Shown: positions 6,139-12,605 of the stretch, piece after piece | Layout of the letters: every line of letters starts with the position of its first letter | Position numbering within the stretch: the first letter of the stretch is position 1 | Assembly (NCBI GenBank): GCA_028679325.1 | Contig: JAJRBS010000099.1 | Location: 1 to 13,116 of the forward strand | From: Methanoregulaceae archaeon | GTDB taxonomy: Archaea; Halobacteriota; Methanomicrobia; Methanomicrobiales; Methanospirillaceae | Direction of reading: 5' to 3' | DNA length: 13,116 nt | Translations under genes and position numbers: made by a program | Notes under the pieces: model-generated | Databases searched by the model: none | What the model was told of the DNA's origin: nothing | The model's input: the letters and a program-made list of their open reading frames with translations, nothing else

Positions 6139-7038
6139 ATGTACATTCCTTTCATGAAACCATGGAAGCGTGACTGGGGCCTGACGGGCAGGATCTGGTT
6201 GACGATGTTTCTTCTGTTCCTGGTCTATCTTGCCTTCATCGCGATACTATCCATCCTTGGCCTCCCCCTGCCATTCCTCGTTATCCTGGTTGGCGTCATG
6301 GCCTTTGTCCAGTATTACTTCTCGGACCGGCTGGTTCTCATGACCACCAGAGCACGGGTGCTTCAACCGGAAGAATATCCGGAACTTCACAGCATGGTGG
6401 AGAAGTGTGCCGGTGAAGCAGGCATCCCTAAACCCCGTGTGGCCATTATGCAGTCACCGGTCCCGAACGCCTTTGCGACAGGCAGAAGCCCGAGCCATGC
6501 CGTGGTTGCGGTTACAGATTCAATTATGAGGCTCCTCTCCCCCCGGGAGCTCGAAGCGGTCATCGCCCATGAGATCTCTCATGTCAGGAACAGGGACGTC
6601 CTGGCCCTTACTATAGCGAGCTTCATGGCGATGGTCGCTGCCATAGTCATGCAGAATTTCCTGTTCGCATCACTGTTCGGCCGCCGGGACAGTGGGAACT
6701 CATGGATCATCGCCGGAATAGTGGCCGTCGTGGTCTACTTTGTTGCCCAGATCCTCATCATGGCTTTATCGCGATACCGGGAATATGCGGCAGACCGCGG
6801 AAGTGCATACATTACAGGATCACCACGCGATCTCAGTTCAGCCCTGATGAAGATAAGCGGCAGGATGGATGCAGTCCCCCCCCAATACAAAGAAGCCGTG
6901 GAAACAGCCAATGCGTTCTTTATCCTTCCTGCTCTCTCGGGGAGGGCTTTCCTCGAGCTCTTCTCGACCCATCCGCCTCTGGAAAAGAGGATTGCCGCAC
7001 TTGAACAGGTCGAACTTGAATTGAAGGGTCTTGCATAG
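6139..7038 (+). CDS. htpX: HtpX-type membrane zinc metalloprotease (M48)
   Basis: The 299-residue protein is an HtpX homologue, a membrane protease involved in quality control of membrane proteins. Two hydrophobic segments lie near residues 18-60. The zinc motif HEISH is at 144-148 and the third ligand is E215 in SRYREYAADRGSAYITG. Two further membrane segments lie at about 155-180 and 188-210. The C-terminal SGRAFLELFSTHPPLEKRI is typical. The start is uncertain. ATG 6139 gives MYIPFMKPWKRDWG; ATG 6154 gives MKPWKRDWG, closer to family N-termini. ATG 6154 overlaps the stop of a 12-codon upstream frame as ATGA. A run of eight C residues at 6876-6883 is in frame here. T7 after the stop is a likely terminator. 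Confidence 0.93.
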   Translation: MYIPFMKPWKRDWGLTGRIWLTMFLLFLVYLAFIAILSILGLPLPFLVILVGVMAFVQYYFSDRLVLMTTRARVLQPEEYPELHSMVEKCAGEAGIPKPRVAIMQSPVPNAFATGRSPSHAVVAVTDSIMRLLSPRELEAVIAHEISHVRNRDVLALTIASFMAMVAAIVMQNFLFASLFGRRDSGNSWIIAGIVAVVVYFVAQILIMALSRYREYAADRGSAYITGSPRDLSSALMKISGRMDAVPPQYKEAVETANAFFILPALSGRAFLELFSTHPPLEKRIAALEQVELELKGLA

Positions 7039-7046
7039 AAGTACAC

Positions 7047-7053
7047 TTTTTTT
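7047..7053 (+). terminator. Oligo-T terminator after htpX
   Basis: Seven consecutive T residues begin 9 nt after the htpX stop, as expected for intrinsic archaeal termination, which needs a T-tract and not a hairpin. Confidence 0.55.
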
Positions 7054-7119
7054 CACAGGTCTTCGATATTCATATCTCTCTTTCCAAGCCAGCATGCGTC
7101 AGTGCGGGCTCATTTCAGG

Positions 7120-7161
7120 ATTTAAACAAAAGTAATAAGATGGCTTATTCACAAGAATAAG
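7120..7161 (+). promoter_or_regulatory. Promoter region of the tRNA pair, with a perfect inverted repeat
   Basis: Two AT-rich candidates for box A are TTTAAAC (7121-7127) and AGTAATAAG (7131-7139), 30 to 48 nt before the tRNA-Gly. Immediately downstream is CTTATTC-ACAA-GAATAAG (7144-7161), a perfect 7-bp inverted repeat. AATAAG also occurs just before it (7134-7139). The palindrome lies where the 5' leader of the tRNA precursor or the initiation region would be. Confidence 0.5.
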
Positions 7162-7168
7162 AAGCACT

Positions 7169-7239
7169 GCATCGATGGTCTAGTGGTATGACTTAGGCCT
7201 TCCAAGCCTATAGCCCGGGTTCAATTCCCGGTCGATGCA
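7169..7239 (+). tRNA. tRNA-Gly (anticodon TCC)
   Basis: A full cloverleaf can be folded. The acceptor is GCATCGA (7169-7175) with TCGATGC (7232-7238) and discriminator A 7239. The anticodon stem is TAGGC/GCCTA with loop CTTCCAA, so the anticodon TCC at 7201-7203 reads GGA. The T arm is CCGGG-TTCAATT-CCCGG. U8 is present and no intron is seen. The CCA end is not encoded. Confidence 0.96.
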
Positions 7240-7243
7240 TTCC

Positions 7244-7317
7244 GGGCCCGTGGTCTAGCTGGTTATGACGTCGCCTTCACACGGCGGAGGTCAGGAGTTC
7301 GAATCTCCTCGAGCCCA
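7244..7317 (+). tRNA. tRNA-Val (anticodon CAC)
   Basis: The anticodon stem CGCC/GGCG has loop TTCACAC, giving anticodon CAC (GTG codons). The T arm is AGGAG-TTCGAAT-CTCCT. The acceptor is GGGCCCG (7244-7250) with CGAGCCC (7310-7316) and discriminator A 7317. The fifth acceptor pair is C·A instead of C-G (A at 7312); all other pairs are canonical. It starts 4 nt after the tRNA-Gly, so both come from one precursor. No CCA is encoded. TTTT (7324-7327) follows and may end the transcript. Confidence 0.95.
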
Positions 7318-7329
7318 TTACGGTTTTGA

Positions 7330-7344
7330 TCGGGAAAATCCCGA
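7330..7344. repeat. Small hairpin TCGGGA-AAA-TCCCGA after the tRNA genes
   Basis: A perfect 6-bp inverted repeat with a 3-nt loop lies between the tRNA-Val and the convergent ferredoxin gene. CATCC-GG-GGATG follows at once. It may help separate the two convergent transcripts. The function is inferred only from position. Confidence 0.45.
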
Positions 7345-7416
7345 AAAATGCCATCCGGGGATGCATCCTGAAAGCCGCTTTTCCCTTTCTTAAGACCAAA
7401 CCTGATCAATTCAATA

Positions 7417-7641
7417 CTATGATACCCGCATAATCCATCGCGGAGCGATGGCATGGGTCGGACAAAATTCCCTGCACTGGAAGCATCCGATGCACAGATG
7501 CATGCGGGCTGGTTGAGCCTTACGTTGAACGATCTCGAATACGCCCATCGAACAGAGATCTATGCACGTCCCGCATCCGTTGCAAAAAATGTGGTCCACA
7601 AAGACCTCCATGAGGATGGTTGGTGACGGCCCGATCTCCAC
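7417..7641 (-). CDS. Small dicluster 4Fe-4S ferredoxin
   Basis: The 74-residue protein has two complete CxxCxxCxxxC motifs: C20, C23, C26, C30 and C50, C53, C56, C60. Only the second is followed by the usual proline, and the first by serine. It should carry two 4Fe-4S clusters and act as a low-potential electron carrier. The start is GTG 7641 with GAGGGG 6 nt upstream. The in-frame ATG ten codons later lacks a comparable signal. The ATG 2 nt upstream of the GTG is out of frame. It lies downstream of the DUF2238-like gene on the same strand, with its own TATA-like boxes in the 102-bp gap. The redox partner is not shown by the context. Confidence 0.9.
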   Translation of the reverse strand: MEIGPSPTILMEVFVDHIFCNGCGTCIDLCSMGVFEIVQRKAQPARMHLCIGCFQCREFCPTHAIAPRWIMRVS

Positions 7642-7686
7642 ATCAATCCCCTCGTTTTTACGTCTCCGTTTTCCTTGTTATACCAG

Positions 7687-7708
7687 TATAAATTTGTGGC
7701 TTTTATAC
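7687..7708 (-). promoter_or_regulatory. Putative box A elements for the ferredoxin gene
   Basis: Read on the - strand, AATTTATA (7694-7687) and TATAAAA (7707-7701) lie about 50 and 63 nt before the GTG start. Either would give a short leader containing the GAGGGG Shine-Dalgarno sequence. Confidence 0.5.
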
Positions 7709-7743
7709 ATATGTGGATGAGCTTTCTGACCCGCCCCACTAAC

Positions 7744-8394
7744 TCAGGTAGATTTCCTTCCGAATCTCGCCACCATTTTCCGGAATTCCGGTTCAAGAAA
7801 GGTATCAGCCCATTCATTGGCACTCTTCCTCTTCAGGTAGTAAGTCCCGAGGAATGCAACGATTAAACCCCCGGCGAGATCGGTGATCAGGTCAATCATG
7901 GTGTCCGAGTTACTATGCTGGAGTGGTTTTGTGAGGTAGGCCCCAAAGAAGGTGTCGAAGGTGAACTCCCAGATCTCCCAGATTGCTCCGAAGGCCAGGG
8001 TGAAGATAACGATGAAGAAAAATATCTGCCACCTTTCCATGTGAAGACAGGAGCTGACCCGCATAATAATGAGTACGGCCAGAAAGCCCAGAAGAGCAAT
8101 GGTGACAGAAGCAACGAGATGGGCAATTTTGTCATAGACAGGATAGTACTCAAGATACCATTGGAAGGAGTATCCTCCGATATGGAGAAAGAGGGTGAGG
8201 GCAATCAGGAACGTTACTTCCCAAGGCACGACGATATGGAGCTTCCGGTGAACAAGGGTAGGAATAAATGAGAGGCCGGCTGCTAGAAATCCGAAGAAAG
8301 CGCCGCTATAGTACCCGATCGAGAGGGCATACACTGAAGAGATGAGTATGAAAGCCTGGATGATATAGGTGAGATAATAAAAACTGAACTTCAC
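7744..8394 (-). CDS. DUF2238-like polytopic membrane protein
   Basis: The 216-residue product is mostly hydrophobic, with about six membrane segments. It has conserved polar motifs: DKIAHL (88-93), GAIWEIWEFTFDTFFG (136-151), and SDTMIDLITDLAGG (163-176) with aspartates 164, 168 and 172. This pattern resembles DUF2238 (YjdF-like) proteins, whose function is unknown. The acidic and His residues on the membrane side could bind a metal or a lipid-like substrate, but that is speculative. The start is GTG 8394 with TGAGGA about 5 nt upstream. A possible box A (TCTTTTATTA) lies near 8421-8430 on the - strand. The gene diverges from the Yip1-family gene. Confidence 0.82.
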   Translation of the reverse strand: MKFSFYYLTYIIQAFILISSVYALSIGYYSGAFFGFLAAGLSFIPTLVHRKLHIVVPWEVTFLIALTLFLHIGGYSFQWYLEYYPVYDKIAHLVASVTIALLGFLAVLIIMRVSSCLHMERWQIFFFIVIFTLAFGAIWEIWEFTFDTFFGAYLTKPLQHSNSDTMIDLITDLAGGLIVAFLGTYYLKRKSANEWADTFLEPEFRKMVARFGRKST

Positions 8395-8593
8395 GGCGTC
8401 CTCAGGTTATGCGGTTAGGGTAATAAAAGAAATCCTGAAATTATTCAATGGATCGCTTGATAGCCAGCGATAAGCCATGTAAGAACCTTTTTTCCATTTT
8501 CAGGAATTTAAAGCCACTTGGTTATCAGCGGACCGGGAACTTCGTGGGAATTACCAGTTAAGTATAAATAGAGAAAAATTTTGAAGCTTATCC
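8395..8593. promoter_or_regulatory. Divergent promoter region between DUF2238-like and Yip1-family genes
   Basis: TATAAATA (8563-8570, + strand) is a strong box A whose centre is 27 nt before the Yip1 ATG, predicting a leaderless or nearly leaderless mRNA. The - strand gene has TTTTATTA about 30 nt before its GTG. Between them is a perfect inverted repeat, ATCGCT-N8-AGCGAT (8452-8471), a candidate operator. No gene is seen. Confidence 0.6.
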
Positions 8594-9232
8594 ATGACAA
8601 CAACGTTCGTTGACAAAGTCAAAGGATTCCTGTTATCGCCCGCAGAATCATTCAAGGCGAGCAGGGCTGATTCACCGGGATCGGCGTACCGATACTACGT
8701 GATGCTTCTGATCATATTCTCGGTCCTTTATGCCGTCGTTACGACTGCCATCGGGGCTGCCGCATTCACTTCGATGCTCGATCAACTGGCGGCGGGGGGC
8801 ATCTTTGGCGCTGCGCTTGCAGAAGTCCTCAGGAATTTCACTGGTTTTATCATTGCACTGGATCTCTTCTTCGCGTATCTTCTCTTCCTCGTCATGCTCT
8901 TTGGGATTTTTCTCTCGGGATTTATGTACCATGCCTTTGTCCTGCTCTTCGGCGGAGAGAAAGGGGTGGTTACGACGGTCAAGACCGTGATGTATGCCAA
9001 CACTCCTTTTCTCATTCTCGGCTGGATCCCCTACATCGGAGTCATTGGTGCCATCTGGAGTTTCGTTCTCCTGGTCATCGGAATAAAGGAAACACAGGAG
9101 AGGACCCTTGGAAATGCTTTCCTGATTGTTATTATCCCGCTCCTCCTTGTATTTCTCCTCGTGCTGTTCGGGGCAGTCCTCATCGCTGTCCTCCTGGAAA
9201 GTCTTCTTCACATCATCCCCTTTATGGGATAA
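8594..9232 (+). CDS. Yip1-family integral membrane protein
   Basis: The 212-residue protein has a short cytoplasmic N-terminus with the family-like start (VDKVKGFLLSPAESF) and about five membrane segments. These include YYVMLLIIFSVLYAV near 34-48, a long pair near 85-120 and a very hydrophobic C-terminus from about residue 170. The intervening segment (TVKTVMYANTPFLILGWIP, then YIGVIGAIWSFVLLVIGI) is typical of archaeal and bacterial Yip1-domain proteins. Their function is unknown; eukaryotic relatives act in vesicle traffic. The ATG is 27 nt from a strong TATA box. No neighbour gives a functional clue. Confidence 0.85.
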   Translation: MTTTFVDKVKGFLLSPAESFKASRADSPGSAYRYYVMLLIIFSVLYAVVTTAIGAAAFTSMLDQLAAGGIFGAALAEVLRNFTGFIIALDLFFAYLLFLVMLFGIFLSGFMYHAFVLLFGGEKGVVTTVKTVMYANTPFLILGWIPYIGVIGAIWSFVLLVIGIKETQERTLGNAFLIVIIPLLLVFLLVLFGAVLIAVLLESLLHIIPFMG

Positions 9233-9238
9233 TCTCCA

Positions 9239-9245
9239 TTTTTTT
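9239..9245 (+). terminator. Oligo-T terminator after the Yip1-family gene
   Basis: Seven T residues begin 6 nt after the stop, inside a weak TCTC/GAGA inverted repeat. Confidence 0.55.
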
Positions 9246-9479
9246 AGAGAAAAGATACAACCTGATTTCACTGGGATAAATATCGGCGAACGGTGAGCTA
9301 TTCTAAAAGTAGACCGAACCCACCTCCATTCTCGAATGATTCTGGTGATTTATCCCTGCCCGGATTCCAGAGGCGTTTCATCAAAATATCCTAGGCTCTA
9401 GGACCTTTATTTCCATAATATGCTTTATTTTTACGAAAGTACAATGAATTATTCGACATCTGGCATCCGTATGGATCCT

Positions 9480-9513
9480 CTTAAATAGGAGTTCATATTA
9501 CATATCAAAGGGG
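9480..9513 (+). promoter_or_regulatory. Box A and ribosome binding site of the ferritin-like gene
   Basis: TTAAATAG is centred near 9485 and AAAGGGG lies at 9507-9513. Initiation about 25 nt after the box would place the start close to the Shine-Dalgarno sequence, so the leader is very short. Confidence 0.5.
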
Positions 9514-9521
9514 TATTTTCC

Positions 9522-9977
9522 ATGAATTCAGAGGAGTATAGATCGATTCTTTCGAAAGCAATCGACAGAGAAGTGGAATCCTACACATTTTACCGGACAG
9601 TCTCCGACAAAGTAAAGGACGCGAACCTGAAGAAACTCTTTGCAGAACTTGCCGGTGACGAGACGAAGCACCGGGAATTTCTCCAGGGACTCCTGGCCAA
9701 GGATCCCAAGGTGATCAAGATCACGGCCACAAAGGATTACCATGTGGCTGAGAAAGTTGGAGTACCGAAACTCTCTCCCGACCTGAAACCGCTGGACGGC
9801 CTTGCACTCGCCATTAACAAGGAACTCGAGGCAATGCAGATGTATACCCAGCTGGCCAAGGTCAATGCGGATGCCGAACAGCAAAAACTCTTTATGGAAC
9901 TGGCTTCCATGGAAAGGGGTCATAAGGCAAGGCTCGAGGATATTTACACAAACATGGCTTTTCCGGAAGCCTGGTAA
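9522..9977 (+). CDS. Ferritin-like diiron protein (rubrerythrin family, without rubredoxin domain)
   Basis: The 151-residue protein folds as a four-helix ferritin-like bundle by motif. Helix 1 has DREVESYTFY (E17), helix 2 has GDETKHREF (E47, H50), helix 3 has NKELEAMQMY (E101/E103) and helix 4 has ASMERGHKARLEDIY (E131, H134). These supply the two EXXH sites and the extra glutamates expected for a diiron centre. The C-terminal rubredoxin domain of true rubrerythrins is absent. The usual role inferred for the family in anaerobes is peroxide reduction or oxidative defence. It has its own promoter and lies 61 bp before the first ATG of the TPR gene. Confidence 0.88.
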   Translation: MNSEEYRSILSKAIDREVESYTFYRTVSDKVKDANLKKLFAELAGDETKHREFLQGLLAKDPKVIKITATKDYHVAEKVGVPKLSPDLKPLDGLALAINKELEAMQMYTQLAKVNADAEQQKLFMELASMERGHKARLEDIYTNMAFPEAW

Positions 9978-10038
9978 TCCTCCCTTTTTCCTTCCCAAAC
10001 GGGATGTGATTCTCCAATCCTATTCCGTTCTTATTCCC

Positions 10039-10968
10039 ATGGTTGTCCTATTCGTTAGCCTAATTATCCCTCCAACGAAGATCTATCCTGTGTTACCGAG
10101 CTTCACCCAGGGAAAAGGGCAAGTCCCCCTTTTCCTTCTCCTGGGATTTATGGCTCTTCTGATCTTCCCGATAGCGTGTCCGGCATCAGCCGATACCGAT
10201 ACCGAGATCGCAATAACTCTCGTCAGGAAGGGCGATGATCTCATGATGCAGAAGAAATATCATGAAGCCCTCGGGGCGTATGAGGAAGCGGTAGCGATTG
10301 ACCCCTATAACAGCATATCCTGGAACAAGCTTGGTTTGGCTCATATGACCACCGGAAGATACGAGGATGCTGTCGCAGCCTTCCGGAAGGCCACGAGCAT
10401 AGATCCTTTCTATGACGAGGCCTGGAATAACCTGGGCGATTCCCTGGCAATCCTTGATAGACACAAGGAAGCCCTGGAAGCATATGACCATGCCCTCATG
10501 GTGAACCAGAACGATCTCTATGCTCTTTTACATAAGGGAACCAGTCTCCAGGAAACGGGTGATTCTGCCGGGGCAATGGTGATTTATGAGCAAATCATAG
10601 TTCTCGCCGATCGCGAGATGAGGAAACACCCAAATTACGCAGGATATGATGCTGAAATCTGGGCAATCAAAGGAGATGCGTTGTTTCATCTCGGCAGATT
10701 CGAGGAAGCCGTCATAGCCTATGATTCGGCCATCCATATAAATCCAAAATACGAAATGGCCATCAGCGGTAAAAGAAAAGCAATGGACGAAATTCTTCTC
10801 TCCCGGGGAAATCCGGTAACAACCGGCGTACCTGATTTCGAAGGGACCAGGGCAGCACCTCTCCCGACAGCAATCGCCATACCGTGGTGGATTGTCTTCG
10901 TTTCCTTCTTTATCGGAGTCCTGATCTCTACTTTTCACACTCTAAGCCGAAAAATCCCTGAAAAGTGA
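10039..10968 (+). CDS. Exported, membrane-anchored TPR-repeat protein
   Basis: From ATG 10039 the product has 309 residues. The frame is open back into the ferritin-like gene, but that part reads as out-of-frame ferritin sequence. A hydrophobic signal-like segment (PLFLLLGFMALLIFPIACPASA, near 30-51) ends at a plausible ASA cleavage site. ATG 10150 at its second half is an alternative start. No strong Shine-Dalgarno sequence marks either. TPR units follow from about residue 59: ALGAYEEAVAIDP, AVAAFRKATSIDPFY, ALEAYDHALMVNQ, a longer spacer unit, and AVIAYDSAIHINP to about 240. A C-terminal membrane helix (IPWWIVFVSFFIGVLIS, 281-297) and a short basic tail end the protein. It is probably a scaffold on the outer face of the membrane. 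It lies 24 bp before the radical SAM gene. Confidence 0.82.
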   Translation: MVVLFVSLIIPPTKIYPVLPSFTQGKGQVPLFLLLGFMALLIFPIACPASADTDTEIAITLVRKGDDLMMQKKYHEALGAYEEAVAIDPYNSISWNKLGLAHMTTGRYEDAVAAFRKATSIDPFYDEAWNNLGDSLAILDRHKEALEAYDHALMVNQNDLYALLHKGTSLQETGDSAGAMVIYEQIIVLADREMRKHPNYAGYDAEIWAIKGDALFHLGRFEEAVIAYDSAIHINPKYEMAISGKRKAMDEILLSRGNPVTTGVPDFEGTRAAPLPTAIAIPWWIVFVSFFIGVLISTFHTLSRKIPEK

Positions 10969-10992
10969 CGTCAGGGCAGGTGATTCTTCGTC

Positions 10993-12111
10993 ATGTTTTT
11001 CCATGTTATTCTGACTGACGACTGTAATCTCTGTTGCCGGTACTGCAGGGGAAAGGAATTCGATCTTCTTCTGTCCGGTGATGATTCATCATCAGTCGAT
11101 TTTTTCATGCCGACTGAGCTCTCCTATAACCTGGAATCTCTCTATTCCTTTCTTGAGAAGGACCCCGAAGGCTGCCTCACCTTCTATGGAGGGGAGCCTC
11201 TGATGCGGACAGATCTTATCCGGGAAATCATGGACAATGCCCCTGTCAAGCGCTTCTTTATTCAGACAAATGGTCTCCTTCTCCACGAGCTTGAAAACGA
11301 GTATCTTGACAGGCTGGAAGCTATATTGGTTTCGATAGACGGTCCCGAGGAGATCACTGACCTCAACCGGGGGAAAGGGACATTTTCGCGTGTTATTGAG
11401 AATGTTCTCAAGGTGAGGCGTGAAGGCTTTGATGGTGAGATCATTGCGAGGATGACTGTAACCGAGGGTACGGACATATATGAGGCAGTCAATTTCCTCA
11501 TTTCTGATCCCACGTGTCAATTTTCTTCCGCGCACTGGCAGATAGACGCGGATTTTTCGTGCAACTGCCGGCAGGAGATCTTTGAATCCTGGATTTCAGG
11601 TAATTACATGCCGGGCATCAGGAAACTCATCGCCGAATGGGTCCTTACCATGGAGCGAAAGGGATATGTTCCCCGTTTATATCCATTTCTCCAGACTGCA
11701 GAGGATCTTCTCAGGGGAGAAAACAGCCGGCTCAGGTGCGGGTGTGGATACGCAAGCTACACAATCACAACGGATGGGCATATCTGTCCCTGTCCGATAA
11801 TGATTGGAATGAAAGACTATTATGTCGGGCACATCACATCCGCAGACCCCCGGAACTTACCGGTCGTTCATATGGAGGGGAGCTGCAGGGTATGCCCAAT
11901 ATATGGTTTCTGCGGAGGGAGGTGTCTCTATGCCGATGTCACCCGGCCATGGCAGGCCGAACAGAAGAAGCTTATCTGCAGTACCGTTCATGATCTGAGA
12001 AATACGATTATTGCGGCGCTTCCAGCAATTTCAGACCTTATCACCCAGGGAACGATCACGATGCAGGACTTCGTGCACACCCGGTATAACGGCTGTGAGA
12101 TAATTCCCTGA
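10993..12111 (+). CDS. Radical SAM/SPASM enzyme, probable peptide-modifying type
   Basis: The 372-residue protein has the radical SAM motif CxxxCxxC at C11, C15 and C18 (DDCNLCCRYC), the SAM-binding YGGEP at 65-69, and later TIM-barrel strands (FFIQTNG, LVSIDG). A SPASM-type C-terminus carries cysteines at 249, 251, 265, 267, 298, 301, 307, 311 and 329, including CPIYGFCGGRC, enough for auxiliary 4Fe-4S clusters. I recall a methanogen family of this kind (the 'Mhun_1560 family', annotated as putative peptide-modifying); assignment to it is from memory. Family relatives install thioether or other crosslinks in peptides, but no substrate is known here. AGGTGA precedes the ATG by 9 nt. The TPR gene is probably in the same operon. 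Confidence 0.87.
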   Translation: MFFHVILTDDCNLCCRYCRGKEFDLLLSGDDSSSVDFFMPTELSYNLESLYSFLEKDPEGCLTFYGGEPLMRTDLIREIMDNAPVKRFFIQTNGLLLHELENEYLDRLEAILVSIDGPEEITDLNRGKGTFSRVIENVLKVRREGFDGEIIARMTVTEGTDIYEAVNFLISDPTCQFSSAHWQIDADFSCNCRQEIFESWISGNYMPGIRKLIAEWVLTMERKGYVPRLYPFLQTAEDLLRGENSRLRCGCGYASYTITTDGHICPCPIMIGMKDYYVGHITSADPRNLPVVHMEGSCRVCPIYGFCGGRCLYADVTRPWQAEQKKLICSTVHDLRNTIIAALPAISDLITQGTITMQDFVHTRYNGCEIIP

Positions 12112-12125
12112 ATACCGTAACGATT

Positions 12126-12605
12126 CTATTTGTGGTACGGGATTTTCCGATTGATGCAGTCGGCACGATATATCTGTTCCAGAAGGATGAGCGGCACCAG
12201 TTGGTGGGGAAACGTCATGGGTGACAGTGACAGGACCCGGTCCGCCCTGGCAAGGACCTGGGGTGAAAGACCACGAGATCCACCGATAAGAAAGGCTAAC
12301 GGACCCTCCCCTCCGAGCTCGAGCTTTTGTAGTCGGGATGCCAGTTCTTCGCTTGTCCAAAGTTCCCCCCCGGCATCGAGGGCAAAAAGAGTGCCCGCTG
12401 GTCCGGAACGTTCCATGAACCGAATCGCTTCAAGCCCCCTTTTCTGTTCGTCTTTTGCGGAGGGGTTGTTATCGAATTTACTATCATCAGGAAGTTCGAT
12501 GAGGTTTATACGGTGACTGACAGAGAGTCTCAGGAGATAAATTGAGATACCTTCCCTGATGTACGGTTCTCGCACCTTTCCAATCAGGAATATTCTGATA
12601 TGCAT
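12126..12605 (-). CDS. rlmH: Ribosomal RNA large subunit methyltransferase RlmH (SPOUT family)
   Basis: The 159-residue protein matches RlmH, which methylates N3 of pseudouridine 1915 in helix 69 of 23S rRNA (E. coli numbering). Motifs seen are LDAGGELWTSEELA (near 76-89), the SAM-binding knot element FLIGGSRGL (105-113), and the C-terminal block LSPMTFPHQLVPLILLEQIYRA ending in KIPYHK. Length and ending are normal. The family is mostly bacterial but is present in some methanogens. The gene converges on the radical SAM gene with 14 bp between stops. It follows a 227-bp leader. AAGGATC about 9 nt before the ATG is a weak Shine-Dalgarno sequence. Confidence 0.95.
   Translation of the reverse strand: MHIRIFLIGKVREPYIREGISIYLLRLSVSHRINLIELPDDSKFDNNPSAKDEQKRGLEAIRFMERSGPAGTLFALDAGGELWTSEELASRLQKLELGGEGPLAFLIGGSRGLSPQVLARADRVLSLSPMTFPHQLVPLILLEQIYRADCINRKIPYHK

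Larger units (their letters stand above)
9233..9521. other. 289-bp noncoding region before the ferritin-like gene, with inverted repeats
   Basis: No convincing gene is seen on either strand. The 9-bp GGGATAAAT (9273-9281) is repeated in inverted form as ATTTATCCC (9348-9356). TCCTAG-GCT-CTAGGA (9389-9403) is a perfect inverted repeat. CTTAAATAGG (9480-9489) is a likely box A, and AAAGGGG (9507-9513) is the Shine-Dalgarno sequence 8 nt before ATG 9522. Confidence 0.55.

Noticed and set aside
6876..6883. Run of eight C residues in htpX as a phase-variation site
   Set aside because: The frame is intact and continues to a normal C-terminus. A single homopolymer of this length is not enough evidence of switching, though it is a possible sequencing-error site.
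8672..9271. 199-codon open frame on the - strand over the Yip1-family gene
   Set aside because: Its highly charged, repetitive translation is the usual mirror of a hydrophobic membrane protein gene. It has no promoter or Shine-Dalgarno support.
9802..10038. Longer N-terminus for the TPR protein
   Set aside because: This stretch lies in the ferritin-like gene in another frame and encodes sequence without protein-like pattern. A signal-like segment begins only after 10120.
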